Shown: positions 34,890 to 44,014, numbered from the stretch's first letter. The stretch: DNA of 64,000 nucleotides from Caenibius tardaugens NBRC 16725 (GCF_003860345.1 NZ_CP034179.1:1178001-1242000), one strand, 5' to 3'. A program made the numbers and translations. Notes: generated by a model not told the origin, from the sequence alone.

Positions 34890-35575
34890 TCCGCCCCCGT
34901 ATCACGCTTTCGGGCGCCATGATCTGCGTGGCGTGGAGCGTTATCGGTGCGCCGCAGCTTCATGCGCAGAGCACTGCCACGGCTGTGCAGGACGAAGTGG
35001 TCGTGACGGGGGCGCCTGAAGAGCCAGCCCCGGCCACCACGCCCGTTGCTGCAGCAACGGCAGGCACGGCTGACGCGGTCCCCGCCATTGCGGGGGTCAG
35101 CGGGAGGCTTGCCGTCAATCTTGCAAGCGGAATCGGCAATCAACAGATCAACGGCGCCGTTATCGCAATGGGCGAAACCGCGCTTGCCAGCGGCGTGGCC
35201 GCGCAGATGATGCTGGGCACCGACGACAGCGACCGGGCCACGCGGATCGCGCTGGAAGGTGATGCCTTCTCCCGCGTGTCCGGCATGGCCAGTATCAATA
35301 TAACGGCAGGTGCCCACAACCAGTCGGCAAACCTGGCCGTTCTTTCCCTTGGCAATCAAGAGGCGCTTTCGGATCAACTGCTTTCGCAGTCGCGCGCCTC
35401 GATCGAACCGAGCGGGTCCACTGGGGGCACCGGGGACCGGAATGACACCATCGAGATTGGTGGAAACACATTCCGGGACAACAGCGGACTCATCCAGGTC
35501 AACCTGATCGGCGGCGAGAGGAATTCCTCCGCCAACGTCTTCGTGCTGAGCGTGCTCGACGAAGAAATCCCTTGA
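34886..35575 (+). CDS. fapB: Fap-type amyloid subunit, FapB-like
   Basis: A 229-residue exported protein with a signal peptide ending QLHAQ, then a Pro/Ala-rich stretch. Three imperfect repeats of the Fap type follow, starting at residues ~73, ~133 and ~201: GRLAVNLASGIGNQQIN, SINITAGAHNQSAN and IQVNLIGGERNSSAN. The pattern G-x-V-N-x-A-x-G-x-x-N-Q-x-x-N is the hallmark of FapB/FapC fibre subunits. Three repeats separated by variable linkers also match them. The shorter of the two subunits in second position corresponds to FapB, the fibre nucleator. The mature protein has no Cys, unlike Pseudomonas subunits with a C-terminal CxxC. Start is GTG. Confidence 0.75.
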   Translation: MIRPRITLSGAMICVAWSVIGAPQLHAQSTATAVQDEVVVTGAPEEPAPATTPVAAATAGTADAVPAIAGVSGRLAVNLASGIGNQQINGAVIAMGETALASGVAAQMMLGTDDSDRATRIALEGDAFSRVSGMASINITAGAHNQSANLAVLSLGNQEALSDQLLSQSRASIEPSGSTGGTGDRNDTIEIGGNTFRDNSGLIQVNLIGGERNSSANVFVLSVLDEEIP

Positions 35576-35599
35576 TGATGTGTAGGAAGGAGATGGACG

Positions 35600-36625
35600 A
35601 TGAAATATCTGCTTTTGAGTGCAGTCGCGGCTTCGGCAATGCTTGCCGCAAGCCCCGCATACGCCAATCGTGATCGAGACCATGGTTCCGATATTGATGT
35701 CAATTATGAGAACAATATCAAAACCAGCATCGTTACCGATGTAGCCTATTACAAAGACGTCGCACTGGAAGGCACGGTCAGCCTCGAAGGGACGATCTCG
35801 GTCGACAGTTCAGCTGTTGCCGTGACGGACGTCAAGCAACTGTCCGGGCTCAACAACGTAACCTATCGCGAAGAAAATGAGCTGAATGGCGAAAATGGCT
35901 ATGTCAGCGATATTTTCGGACCGGGATGGAGCGAAGCCGGCAACGATCCCAACGACAACCTGACCAATGGGGTTCTCGAAGGGGCGATCCGTGTCGGCTA
36001 TTTCGCGCCGATCATCAATACAGTCGATGCATTCGATGTGAGCGGCGCCGGCAATATCGGGGTCAACCTGTCCGCCGGTTACTACAACATGCAGATGAAT
36101 TCTGCGACGCTGGCTTCCTCCAGTGTCCAGGACCCGGACGCCTCGGGTGGCTGGTCAGAAGCATCGACCACGTCGCTGCAAATGCTGGTGGGGACCTATC
36201 AGTATGGGGCAGAAACCGACGTTCTGCCGGAAGATGATCCGACAGATGGCGGCGGCGGCAACAACTTCCGCGATCGTAATACGGTCATGGGAGGCGCGGT
36301 ATCGGGCGATGGCAACATCGGCATCAACGCGGCGGCTGGCAGCTTTAACCAGCAGGCCAACCTGCTGACTCTGGCTGTCGCAACCGATGCGGCGCTGGCC
36401 GAAGCCAATTCCGGCTTGCTGCAAATCGCCGTGTTTAATGGCGTCGAACAGCAGGACAGCATCAACACCGTCGGCACGCTGACCATTGCGGATGCGTCGG
36501 GCAACATCGGCGTCAACATGGCGGCCGGTGTCGGCAACCAGCAGTTGAATTCGCTGACGATCGCAACCTCGCTGGCCAGCGGTGGTGGTGACGGCAACGG
36601 AGGAGGCGGCGGCGACGGCAGCTGA
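35600..36625 (+). CDS. fapC: Fap-type amyloid subunit, FapC-like
   Basis: A 341-residue exported protein with a signal peptide ending SPAYA. Three clear amyloid repeats: GNIGVNLSAGYYNMQMN (from 151), GNIGINAAAGSFNQQAN (238) and GNIGVNMAAGVGNQQLN (301). They are separated by long linkers rich in Asp, Gly and Ser. The repeat wording is very close to the GNxGVNxAAGxxNQQxN of Pseudomonas FapC, the main fibre protein. The C-terminus is a Gly/Asp tail. No Cys anywhere, so the CxxC known from Pseudomonas is missing. AGGAAGGAGA gives a strong ribosome site, as expected for an abundant subunit. A stable hairpin follows the gene. Confidence 0.85.
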   Translation: MKYLLLSAVAASAMLAASPAYANRDRDHGSDIDVNYENNIKTSIVTDVAYYKDVALEGTVSLEGTISVDSSAVAVTDVKQLSGLNNVTYREENELNGENGYVSDIFGPGWSEAGNDPNDNLTNGVLEGAIRVGYFAPIINTVDAFDVSGAGNIGVNLSAGYYNMQMNSATLASSSVQDPDASGGWSEASTTSLQMLVGTYQYGAETDVLPEDDPTDGGGGNNFRDRNTVMGGAVSGDGNIGINAAAGSFNQQANLLTLAVATDAALAEANSGLLQIAVFNGVEQQDSINTVGTLTIADASGNIGVNMAAGVGNQQLNSLTIATSLASGGGDGNGGGGGDGS

Positions 36626-36634
36626 CCTGATGCC

Positions 36635-36680
36635 TTTGGGAAGGGGATGACGTCGCTCCCTTTGTCCTCCCCTTCCCAAA
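36635..36680 (+). promoter_or_regulatory. Intercistronic hairpin between fapC- and fapD-like genes
   Basis: A perfect 13-bp inverted repeat (36635-36647 with 36668-36680) has a 20-nt loop and lies 10 bp after the fapC-like stop. No T-run follows, so it probably acts as a partial terminator or as an RNA-stabilising element that keeps subunit message above that of the export genes. Confidence 0.65.
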
Positions 36681-36698
36681 CTTTCCCTTCGAAGAACG

Positions 36699-37460
36699 AT
36701 GCAACAAGCAGGTGCGGAAATGTCCGAGCAGGCGCGATACAGGCAGATCAGAGGCGCGGGGTCACCCGTGCTTGCCCTGATCATGCTCGCCCTGTCGGGC
36801 TGTGTAACGGCACCCGATCAGCCCGCACCGATATGGCTGAGCCAGACATCCGAAGGTGCGCCGATTATCGAAAAGCAGGTGACCAGCTGGAAAGCGCTCA
36901 AGTTCAAAGATATTGTCAGGCAGCGCACTGATTTCAGCTGTGGGGCTGCCGTCCTCGCCACGATGTTCAACAAGGCGTTCGGATACGAGACCACGGAACA
37001 GCAAGTTCTCGTCAACATGCTGAAGATCGCCGATCCCGACGTCGTGCGGGAAAAAGGCTTCTCGTTGCTGGATATGAAGAACTACGTCCGCAACGTCGGC
37101 CTGGATGCAGAAGGATATCGGCTCAATTACGACGCGCTCGCCAAACTGCAGGCACCATCGATCGCGCTGATCAATATTCGCGGCTACAAACATTTCGTGA
37201 TCGTGCGGAAAGTCTTTCCCGATCACGTCGCCGTGGGTGATCCGGCGCTGGGTAACCGGCTGATGACACGCCGCGATTTCGAAGCGGCGTGGAATGGCGT
37301 TGCCTTCATCATGATGGGGCCAAGTTACAACCCCGCCAATGTACTGCTCGATCCGCCGGAACCCCTGTCCGCCAAGCGGCTGCTGGAACTCCACGCGGTC
37401 CTGCCGGGCGCGGAGACCGCCGAATTCGGCTTCGGTCCCGCCTATCAGTTCAGATTTTAG
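36699..37460 (+). CDS. fapD: C39-fold peptidase lipoprotein, FapD-like
   Basis: A 253-residue protein. A lipobox (ALSGC, Cys35) suggests a lipoprotein. The C39 papain-like domain then shows Cys81 (DFSCGAAV), His165 (YKHFVIV) and Asp181 (GDPALG), a complete catalytic triad. FapD of Pseudomonas is a C39-family protein required for fibre export, and double-glycine bacteriocin peptidases share the fold but are fused to ABC transporters. No transporter is present here, and the neighbours are amyloid subunits and a FapF-like barrel, so FapD is the best name. A start at 36720 is possible. Confidence 0.85.
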   Translation: MQQAGAEMSEQARYRQIRGAGSPVLALIMLALSGCVTAPDQPAPIWLSQTSEGAPIIEKQVTSWKALKFKDIVRQRTDFSCGAAVLATMFNKAFGYETTEQQVLVNMLKIADPDVVREKGFSLLDMKNYVRNVGLDAEGYRLNYDALAKLQAPSIALINIRGYKHFVIVRKVFPDHVAVGDPALGNRLMTRRDFEAAWNGVAFIMMGPSYNPANVLLDPPEPLSAKRLLELHAVLPGAETAEFGFGPAYQFRF

Positions 37461-37470
37461 GAGGCCCACC

Positions 37471-38412
37471 ATGTTCAGAAACACTTCTGGCCAGACATCG
37501 GGCAAGACGATGCGAAGGCATGCGGCAAGTGTTCTGCTGCTGTCTGCCAGTGCACCGCTGCTGATGGCGGCCTTACCCTACGAACGGGTTCTCATCGACG
37601 ATGATGTGCCGGTTGTCGGCACACGCCTGGGCACAGGCGGCATCGCGCAAACCCCCGTCATACCTACCTGGCGCCCCGCCATGGACAGGCTTGGAACACG
37701 CCTCGCCGATGTCGAACTGAGCGAGATGCGGGGCAAGTATATCACCCCCGATGCCGTGTCGTTCTTTGGCATTTCGATGCTGACGAGCTGGCAGGACCAG
37801 AACGGCGTGACGACTGTGGCCCGGCTGGCCTTCAACGTCGAATTCACGCAGCCGCCGGGCAGTTCGCAGCCCGTCCCGCAAGTCCTGGTCAACTGGGTTC
37901 GCGAAGGCGATCCGGGAATGGACGTGCGCGGCGTTTCCGATGGCTATGTCGCGCTGACATCCAGCCCGGATCAGGTACTGCCGGTCGGCGCGCTCGATAC
38001 TCTCAACGGGGCAGGTCAGGTCAATGTGATTGCCGGCGCCGACAATGCGGTTGGCAACACCATGCGGATCGCGATCGTTCCGCGCAGCGCGGTGACCGAT
38101 ATGGGAACGTCGGGCATGTCTCCGCTGTCCGCAACGCAAAACCACACGTTTGACGATGGCGATCAGTTGCAGTTCCGCGTGGCAGACAACCAGATCGGCC
38201 TGATCATGACCGGCGGTCATGGCACGGACAGCACGATGCAGATGGTAGGTGGGGATCTTGGGCAGATGCTGCAGCAAACCATCCTCAACAGCGACCAGAA
38301 CCACGTTCTGAACAGCGCCTCGATCGTGTTCGGTGTGAACACGTCCGTGCGCAATCTCGATCAGATCAATGCGGATGGCGCATTGTCAGCCATGAAGGGG
38401 TTTGGCTTTTGA
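37471..38412 (+). CDS. fapE: FapE-like exported protein
   Basis: A 313-residue protein with a signal-like hydrophobic segment (residues ~15-32). The conserved-looking block LSEMRGKYITPDAVSFFGISMLTSW lies near residues 80-105 and resembles the start of FapE proteins (an R-G-x-Y then F-G-x-x-M pattern). FapE is an extracellular minor component of Fap fibres. The protein contains a short repeat-like stretch, AGQVNVIAGADNAVGNTM, reminiscent of the subunit repeats. An AGGAGG ribosome site 11 bp after the fapD-like stop fixes the start. Longer than Pseudomonas FapE (~235 residues as I recall). Confidence 0.7.
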   Translation: MFRNTSGQTSGKTMRRHAASVLLLSASAPLLMAALPYERVLIDDDVPVVGTRLGTGGIAQTPVIPTWRPAMDRLGTRLADVELSEMRGKYITPDAVSFFGISMLTSWQDQNGVTTVARLAFNVEFTQPPGSSQPVPQVLVNWVREGDPGMDVRGVSDGYVALTSSPDQVLPVGALDTLNGAGQVNVIAGADNAVGNTMRIAIVPRSAVTDMGTSGMSPLSATQNHTFDDGDQLQFRVADNQIGLIMTGGHGTDSTMQMVGGDLGQMLQQTILNSDQNHVLNSASIVFGVNTSVRNLDQINADGALSAMKGFGF

Positions 38413-39026
38413 TATGGGGTAAAACGCTAGTCATCCGGGGGATGGCAATCGTCGGAATTGCAGCCATGGCCACAGGTTCTCCGATGGTCAGCGCGCAGCA
38501 GGCACCCGTCCATCAATTCGCGGTGGAAGGTGCGGGGCGTGTCAGTTGCAAGCAGTTCACGGCTTTATACAAGGATCAGAAATCTACAGATTATCAGCAT
38601 GTCATGGGGTTCGTGGAAGGGTACCTGACTGCGGCCAATCGGTACGAACCGAATACCTTTGACCTGACCCCATGGCATAACGCCGTCGCATTGGGGCTCA
38701 TCCTCGAAAAGCACTGCGGTGCCCATCCCGACGAAACGCTGGTCAGCACATTGCAGCGCATGGTCACCAGCTTCCGCCCGATCCGGGTGGCGAGTTTTTC
38801 GAAGTTGGTGGAAGTGGGCGACGACAAGAAGCGCACGATTGTTTACGACGCGGTGCTCAAACGCTCGCAGGCGGCGCTCCGAAACAAGGGACTCTATCAG
38901 GGTCCAGAGGACGGAATCTACACGCCCACGCTGCGCGAGGCATTCAAAAAATTCCAGCAACAGAAAAGCCTGCCTGCATCCGGACTGCCGGACCCGGCAA
39001 CGCTGTGGACCTTGTTGAACCCCTGA
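38409..39026 (+). CDS. Exported peptidoglycan-binding-domain protein within the Fap-like operon
   Basis: 205 residues. The N-terminal half (VSCKQFTALYKDQ to HCGAHPDETLV) resembles small Rap1a/HdeA-like domains with two Cys. The C-terminal ~55 residues are a PG_binding_1 module (LRNKGLYQGPEDGIYTPTLREA, FQQQKSLPASGLPD). The frame starts with TTG at 38409, overlapping the fapE stop. This gives a proper signal peptide with Lys/Arg before the hydrophobic core, whereas the ATG at 38442 would lack positive charge. I know of no counterpart in the Pseudomonas fap operon. It may anchor the export machinery to the cell wall. Confidence 0.75.
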   Translation: MIWGKTLVIRGMAIVGIAAMATGSPMVSAQQAPVHQFAVEGAGRVSCKQFTALYKDQKSTDYQHVMGFVEGYLTAANRYEPNTFDLTPWHNAVALGLILEKHCGAHPDETLVSTLQRMVTSFRPIRVASFSKLVEVGDDKKRTIVYDAVLKRSQAALRNKGLYQGPEDGIYTPTLREAFKKFQQQKSLPASGLPDPATLWTLLNP

Positions 39027-39074
39027 CGGGGCAAATGGCAATCGCGCCGTAACGGCGCAGGAGGGAGAAGGACC

Positions 39075-40457
39075 ATGACCGGACTCAGGATCACCAGATC
39101 GACCGCTGCAATCCCGCTATGCGTTGCCATGTTCACCTTGTTAAGCGAACCCGTGGCGGCGCAGGACGCAACCAGCCCGGTGGACGGAACCGGCAAGAAC
39201 GTCGCGACCGAAGTGTCGCAACTGCGGGCCAAAGTCACCGAACTGGAACAACAGCGGGCCGAAGCCATCGAACGCGTGGACGATTTGCTGGCGCGTGTGG
39301 AAATGCTCGAAATGCGCCTGGAAGCCGTACCGATTACCGAAGGGGAAGCACTGGCCATGCGGGGCCGATATTCGGCACCCACAACCCGCGCCGTCCCGGC
39401 TGATCCGGCCTTTTCCTACTGGCAAGGGGAAACCCCGCAGCAGGGGCTGCAAGGATCCAGTGGCGCTCCGGGCCGCGAGGAGACAGATGATCGCAAAGCG
39501 CCTGCCCCGACCGAAGCCGTGGTGGAAGTGGCGCAGCAACGGCAAGGCCGGTTCGGCGATCGTGTCGGGCTGGAACTGGGCCTCGATTACAGCCATTTCG
39601 ATAACGCCCGGATCAATCTGAACGGGTTTCTCGCGCTGGATGCGATTTTCCTCGGCACCATCAGCATCGATCAGGTCACGGCCGATATTTTCTCGGTCAC
39701 GCCAGCCCTGCGCGTGGGGGTGACGGACCGTCTGATCGTCAGCGCGGAAATGCCCTATCTCTACCGGATATCCAATTTCCGCTCGGGCGGTGCGGGCGGC
39801 AATGCCAGCGGACTGGTGGAGAAGACAGTACGTTATGACGGCTTTGGCGATATGACGGCGGGGGCCAGCTATCGCCTGTTCCGCGAAACCGCAGGCAGGC
39901 CGGATCTGGTGATCAATGCCCGGGTCAAGGCACCCACTGGCAAACATCCGTTCGGTGTCGAACTGATCGAAGTCGAAGGCAGCCAGGGCAACCTGTCCGT
40001 CCCGAGCCGCCTATCTACCGGATCGGGCGTCTGGGGCATGTCGATCGGCCTGTCCGCCCTCAAGACGATCGATCCGCTGGTCGTATTCGGCAGCCTGACC
40101 TATTTCCGGAATTTCCAGAAAGGCTTCAAGGATATTGACGAAGCTGAGGGCATGCAGCCCGGACGCGTCGATATCGGCGACGCATTTCAGGTGGGCGCGG
40201 GTGTGGCCTTTGCCCTGAACGAGAAATCCAGCATCAGCCTGTCCTATAATCAGAGGCTGGTGCAGCGGACCCGCATTCGCCGGGTGGGCGAGGACTGGCG
40301 CAATATTATCGGCAGCCAGGCCAATGTCGGCTTTGTGAACATCGGCGCGACCTTCTCTCTCGGCCGCCACCTGTCGTTGATCTCGACCGTGGGTGTCGGC
40401 CTGACCGAAGATAGCCCCGACCTGGCTGTCAGCGTGCGCTTGCCTTATCGCTTCTAG
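39075..40457 (+). CDS. fapF: FapF-like outer-membrane secretion channel
   Basis: A 460-residue protein. A signal peptide ends PVAAQ; residues ~43-86 form a heptad coiled coil (VSQLRAKVTELEQQ, RVDDLLARVEMLEMRLE). A Pro-rich linker follows, and from ~160 alternating hydrophobic strands form a beta-barrel ending in LPYRF. FapF of Pseudomonas has exactly this design: an N-terminal coiled-coil region gating a barrel that secretes FapB/C/E. The GGAGGGAGAAGGA ribosome site is very strong. It is the last gene of the operon. Confidence 0.8.
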   Translation: MTGLRITRSTAAIPLCVAMFTLLSEPVAAQDATSPVDGTGKNVATEVSQLRAKVTELEQQRAEAIERVDDLLARVEMLEMRLEAVPITEGEALAMRGRYSAPTTRAVPADPAFSYWQGETPQQGLQGSSGAPGREETDDRKAPAPTEAVVEVAQQRQGRFGDRVGLELGLDYSHFDNARINLNGFLALDAIFLGTISIDQVTADIFSVTPALRVGVTDRLIVSAEMPYLYRISNFRSGGAGGNASGLVEKTVRYDGFGDMTAGASYRLFRETAGRPDLVINARVKAPTGKHPFGVELIEVEGSQGNLSVPSRLSTGSGVWGMSIGLSALKTIDPLVVFGSLTYFRNFQKGFKDIDEAEGMQPGRVDIGDAFQVGAGVAFALNEKSSISLSYNQRLVQRTRIRRVGEDWRNIIGSQANVGFVNIGATFSLGRHLSLISTVGVGLTEDSPDLAVSVRLPYRF

Positions 40458-40590
40458 GCCGTGGAGAGACGCGACCCTCCCCAAAAAAAAGCTCATAGAT
40501 GAATTATTGCATCGCTGTTTCGTTTATGTAAGAATTTGCTTGCACTTCAGGCGCAGCGATCGCGAGGGCACAAAGGGGAGGAAGGCGCAT

Positions 40591-41460
40591 ATGGCCCTGA
40601 CCACCACCCACGGGCAAATCTGCACGGCAACCGTACGCGTGCACGTATACAATTATCAGTACGACGGGGATGGCCCCTATGTGCGGCAATCTCCCGCCGA
40701 TGTCCTAGCCCTGTTTGCCGCGCCTCCGAAAAATGCGATGGGCAGTTATCGCCGCGCAATGGAAACATCAGCCAGAGTCCCGCTCGGCCAAATGATGATT
40801 GTGCCCGCCCACACCGCCATTCAGGCAACCGGAGATTTCGGCGAACAGCGGCTTGCGACATGCACGATGCGGAGGCTCCTGCCAGACGATTTCGACATCG
40901 ACGACATCACACGGCAACGCGCCTGTGGCGATCTTCGCGAACCCAATATCCTGGCAGGAATGCAGCGACTGATCAGCGAGGCCCTGCAGCCCGGCTTCGC
41001 GTCCGACGTGCTCATCGATGGCCTGACCCGAACGCTTCAGGCTGATCTGGCGCGGCATTTTTCGGGCAGCGCATCTACGCTGCATTCCAAAATGGAGGCA
41101 GTGCATAGTGCGCTTGCCCCATGGCAATTGCGCAAGATTGAAAGTTTCACCAGCGAAGCGCAAGGATCACCCGTGCGCGTGGCGGCATTGGCCAACGAAG
41201 TCGGTCTCAGCCCCGGCCACCTGATGCGGGCCTTTCGCCAGAGCACGGGGCAGACGGTCCATGAATTTGTCGAACAGGTCCGCGTGGCCCGCGCCCGCGC
41301 CCTGCTTCTGGATACCGACAAGCCCATAAAACAGATTGCCGATCTCCTCGGCTTTTCCTCACCCAGCAGCTTCACGCTCGCATTTCGCCGCGCGACCGGG
41401 GAAAGCCCCGCCCGGCTCAGACGCAAGAGATCGGATGGTTTCGGAGAACCGGAGCAATAA
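40591..41460 (+). CDS. AraC family transcriptional regulator
   Basis: A 289-residue protein with a C-terminal double helix-turn-helix (ALANEVGLSPGHLMRAFRQ, then IKQIADLLGFSSPSSFTLAFRR) at residues ~195-280. The N-terminal domain (~170 residues) has no clear cupin motif. The ATG at 40591 follows GGGGAGGAAG; the frame is open upstream to 40507 without support. It precedes the TonB receptor and the P450 operon on the same strand, and probably activates them. Confidence 0.9.
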   Translation: MALTTTHGQICTATVRVHVYNYQYDGDGPYVRQSPADVLALFAAPPKNAMGSYRRAMETSARVPLGQMMIVPAHTAIQATGDFGEQRLATCTMRRLLPDDFDIDDITRQRACGDLREPNILAGMQRLISEALQPGFASDVLIDGLTRTLQADLARHFSGSASTLHSKMEAVHSALAPWQLRKIESFTSEAQGSPVRVAALANEVGLSPGHLMRAFRQSTGQTVHEFVEQVRVARARALLLDTDKPIKQIADLLGFSSPSSFTLAFRRATGESPARLRRKRSDGFGEPEQ

Positions 41461-41676
41461 CCTGCGCGCTGCATCGCTGCCCGATCACACCGGAATGTGC
41501 GTTTCGGAACACGATGTTCGATTCCGAATAAACACGTCCATCCCATCATGCCTGCGTCAGTGTTAGCCAGACCTCCTGACTGACCAATGACGCATGCCCG
41601 AAATGCATGCCTGCGCACGCACCGCGGCCAAAGGCAATAAACAGGAACGGGGCATGCCCATTCGAGGGAGGGTGCA

Positions 41677-43971
41677 ATGCTTACAGGCAAACACATATGG
41701 GCGAGTTTACTGATCAGTCCCGCCATTTTCGTCTTTTCTTCCCCAAGCCATGCGCAAAACGCGGAAGACAGCACGGGAAAGTTGCAGGACATTGTCGTCA
41801 CCGCACGCCGCACGTCCGAACTGCTGCAAAATACGCCGGTTTCTGTAACAGCTGTGCAAGGGCAGACGCTCGACAGGCTCAACATCATGGACGTTCAGGC
41901 CGTCCCGCAGCTGGTCCCCAATATCACCTTGTCGAAAGTGACCGCCAGCCCATCCACTGCGGCGATTTTCATTCGCGGGATAGGGAACACCGAATCGTCG
42001 CTCGTTTCGGAACAGGGAGTCGGGATCTATCTGAACGGGATCTATATCGCCCGATCGGCGACAGCCATTTTCGATCTGATCGACGTTGATCGGATCGAGG
42101 TGATGCGCGGCCCGCAAGGCACGCTGTTCGGGCGCAATTCCGTCGGTGGCGCGATCCAGCTGGTATCGAAGGTTCCTTCTCAGGACATGCACGGAGAAGT
42201 GAAAGTCGGTTACGGCACGAATAACGACTGGTTTTCGCGCGCGCGCCTGGAAACGGGGGAATTCGGGCCATTCCGGGCGGCCATCACTTATATGCATCAC
42301 CAACGGGATGGTTACGTCAACAACCACCTTACCAAAAAATCGCGCGACCCCGGCTTCCTGAACAGCGATTCCCTGTTCGCATCGCTGCACGGCGACTTCG
42401 GCAAGCTGACCGCTGATTACAGTTTCGATTACGACAATCGCCGGGGACAGGGATCGCTGGCTCAGATTGTCGCATCAACGGCAGATTTTTATAACTACTT
42501 CAGCCAATCAGAAGCATTGGGCGGTGCCCCGTTCCTGTTCGGTCCGGGGCGGCGCAGCGAAGGGCTGCAGGAAGGCGATATTGACCGGAAAGGCCGCTAT
42601 CGCACGGATACCCGCGCGACCATACAGGGGCATGCGCTGACTTTGGCTCTGGAAGTCAGCCCTGCCCTGACGCTCAAATCCATCACCGGTTATCGACGCT
42701 TCCGGCAGGATCAGGTTGTCAATGTGTCGGGCAATGCGCTGCTGAAGGGGATCGTGTACGATCCCGTTACCGATACGGCATCCATCCAGCCGGTCACGCC
42801 CTACAACAACACCGCCGAAGGCCATCACCGCCAGTTCAGTCAGGAACTGCAGGCGCTGGGCCAGATCGGCGACCTTAGCTACGTTCTGGGAGCATACTAC
42901 TTTCACGAGAAGGCACGCGAAGCGTTATACCAGAAGCTGACGTTCGTACTGCCCGGTGGCGGCGCGGGCGTGAACCTGAACCCGGTTCAGGCCTATGGCG
43001 GCACCACGCGCTCCACCGCCGCTTTCGGACAAGTCAGCTGGAAGCCTTCGGCGCTCGACGAACGGCTCGAAGTGACAGGCGGACTACGCTACACGTCGGA
43101 CAGGAAAACCATCCTGCTCACAGGCGACGTGCCGGATCTCACCGGGCGCAAATCTTTCCACAATCTGTCCTGGCTGGTGTCCGCATCCTACAAGTTCACC
43201 CCCGATGTTCTGGGCTATGTCCGGGTATCGACCGGGTATCGCGCCGGTGGCCTCAGCCCACGGACAAGCTTTCTCAACCCGTTCAAGCCCGAACGCGCGA
43301 CCGCCTACGAAGTGGGCCTCAAGACGGAACTGTTCGATCGCAGACTCCGCCTGAACCTGGCCGGGTTCCTGACGCAGTATCGCCAGTTGCAAATCAATCA
43401 GTTCAAGGCCGATGCCGGTGGGGCGACCACGCTCACCGTCAATGCCGGGAACGTCAATTACAGCGGGTTCGAGGCGGAATTTACGGCCATCCCGGTGAAC
43501 CGTCTGACACTGGATGGTTCGATCGGTTACACCCACGCCCATTTCAAGACGTTCTATTACCGTGATCCGCTCAGCAATGACCTGATCAACGTGGCCGATG
43601 AAGCGCGCATGCAGCAGGCCGCCAAAGTGAACGCACATATCGGCGCCCAGTACGTTGCTCCGCTCCCGTTTGGGCAACTGCTGGCCCGGGTCGATTTCAG
43701 CTATCGCGGCAAAGTCTATTACGGATCGCTGGACCGGGCCGCGCAGTTCAACCACGCTGTCAAATCGCCGCCGGACTACAACCTCAGGGCGCGTCTCGCG
43801 GTCACGGACATCGCGGTCGGCAGCGCCAAGCTGGAAGTGGGCGTGTGGGGTGACAATCTGACCAACGACAAGAATGTCGAATATGGTGTCGACTTCGGTT
43901 CGCTGGGGTTTGGCCTCGTCACTTACAAGCGCCCACGCTCCATCGGAATCGATACACGGATCGGGTTCTGA
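41677..43971 (+). CDS. TonB-dependent receptor of the catabolic region
   Basis: A 764-residue receptor with a signal peptide (SPSHAQ), DIVVTARRT at the plug start, IRGIGNTE and EVMRGPQGTLFGRN in the plug, and a barrel ending in TRIGF. A GAGGGAGGG ribosome site precedes the ATG. The gene lies 43 bp upstream of the alcohol dehydrogenase-P450 operon. It therefore probably imports the substrate of that operon. Confidence 0.9.
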   Translation: MLTGKHIWASLLISPAIFVFSSPSHAQNAEDSTGKLQDIVVTARRTSELLQNTPVSVTAVQGQTLDRLNIMDVQAVPQLVPNITLSKVTASPSTAAIFIRGIGNTESSLVSEQGVGIYLNGIYIARSATAIFDLIDVDRIEVMRGPQGTLFGRNSVGGAIQLVSKVPSQDMHGEVKVGYGTNNDWFSRARLETGEFGPFRAAITYMHHQRDGYVNNHLTKKSRDPGFLNSDSLFASLHGDFGKLTADYSFDYDNRRGQGSLAQIVASTADFYNYFSQSEALGGAPFLFGPGRRSEGLQEGDIDRKGRYRTDTRATIQGHALTLALEVSPALTLKSITGYRRFRQDQVVNVSGNALLKGIVYDPVTDTASIQPVTPYNNTAEGHHRQFSQELQALGQIGDLSYVLGAYYFHEKAREALYQKLTFVLPGGGAGVNLNPVQAYGGTTRSTAAFGQVSWKPSALDERLEVTGGLRYTSDRKTILLTGDVPDLTGRKSFHNLSWLVSASYKFTPDVLGYVRVSTGYRAGGLSPRTSFLNPFKPERATAYEVGLKTELFDRRLRLNLAGFLTQYRQLQINQFKADAGGATTLTVNAGNVNYSGFEAEFTAIPVNRLTLDGSIGYTHAHFKTFYYRDPLSNDLINVADEARMQQAAKVNAHIGAQYVAPLPFGQLLARVDFSYRGKVYYGSLDRAAQFNHAVKSPPDYNLRARLAVTDIAVGSAKLEVGVWGDNLTNDKNVEYGVDFGSLGFGLVTYKRPRSIGIDTRIGF

Positions 43972-44014
43972 TACTATTCCCAGCCCCCTGTTGCTGCATC
44001 AGGATTGGATACAC

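Noticed and set aside
34886-36625. Curli (CsgA/CsgB) subunits
   Set aside because: The repeats follow the Fap G-x-V-N-x-A-x-G-x-x-N-Q pattern, and no CsgG, CsgE or CsgF-like gene is nearby.
36699-37460. Bacteriocin-processing C39 peptidase
   Set aside because: No ABC transporter, no double-glycine leader peptides, and the neighbours are amyloid subunits and a FapF-like barrel.
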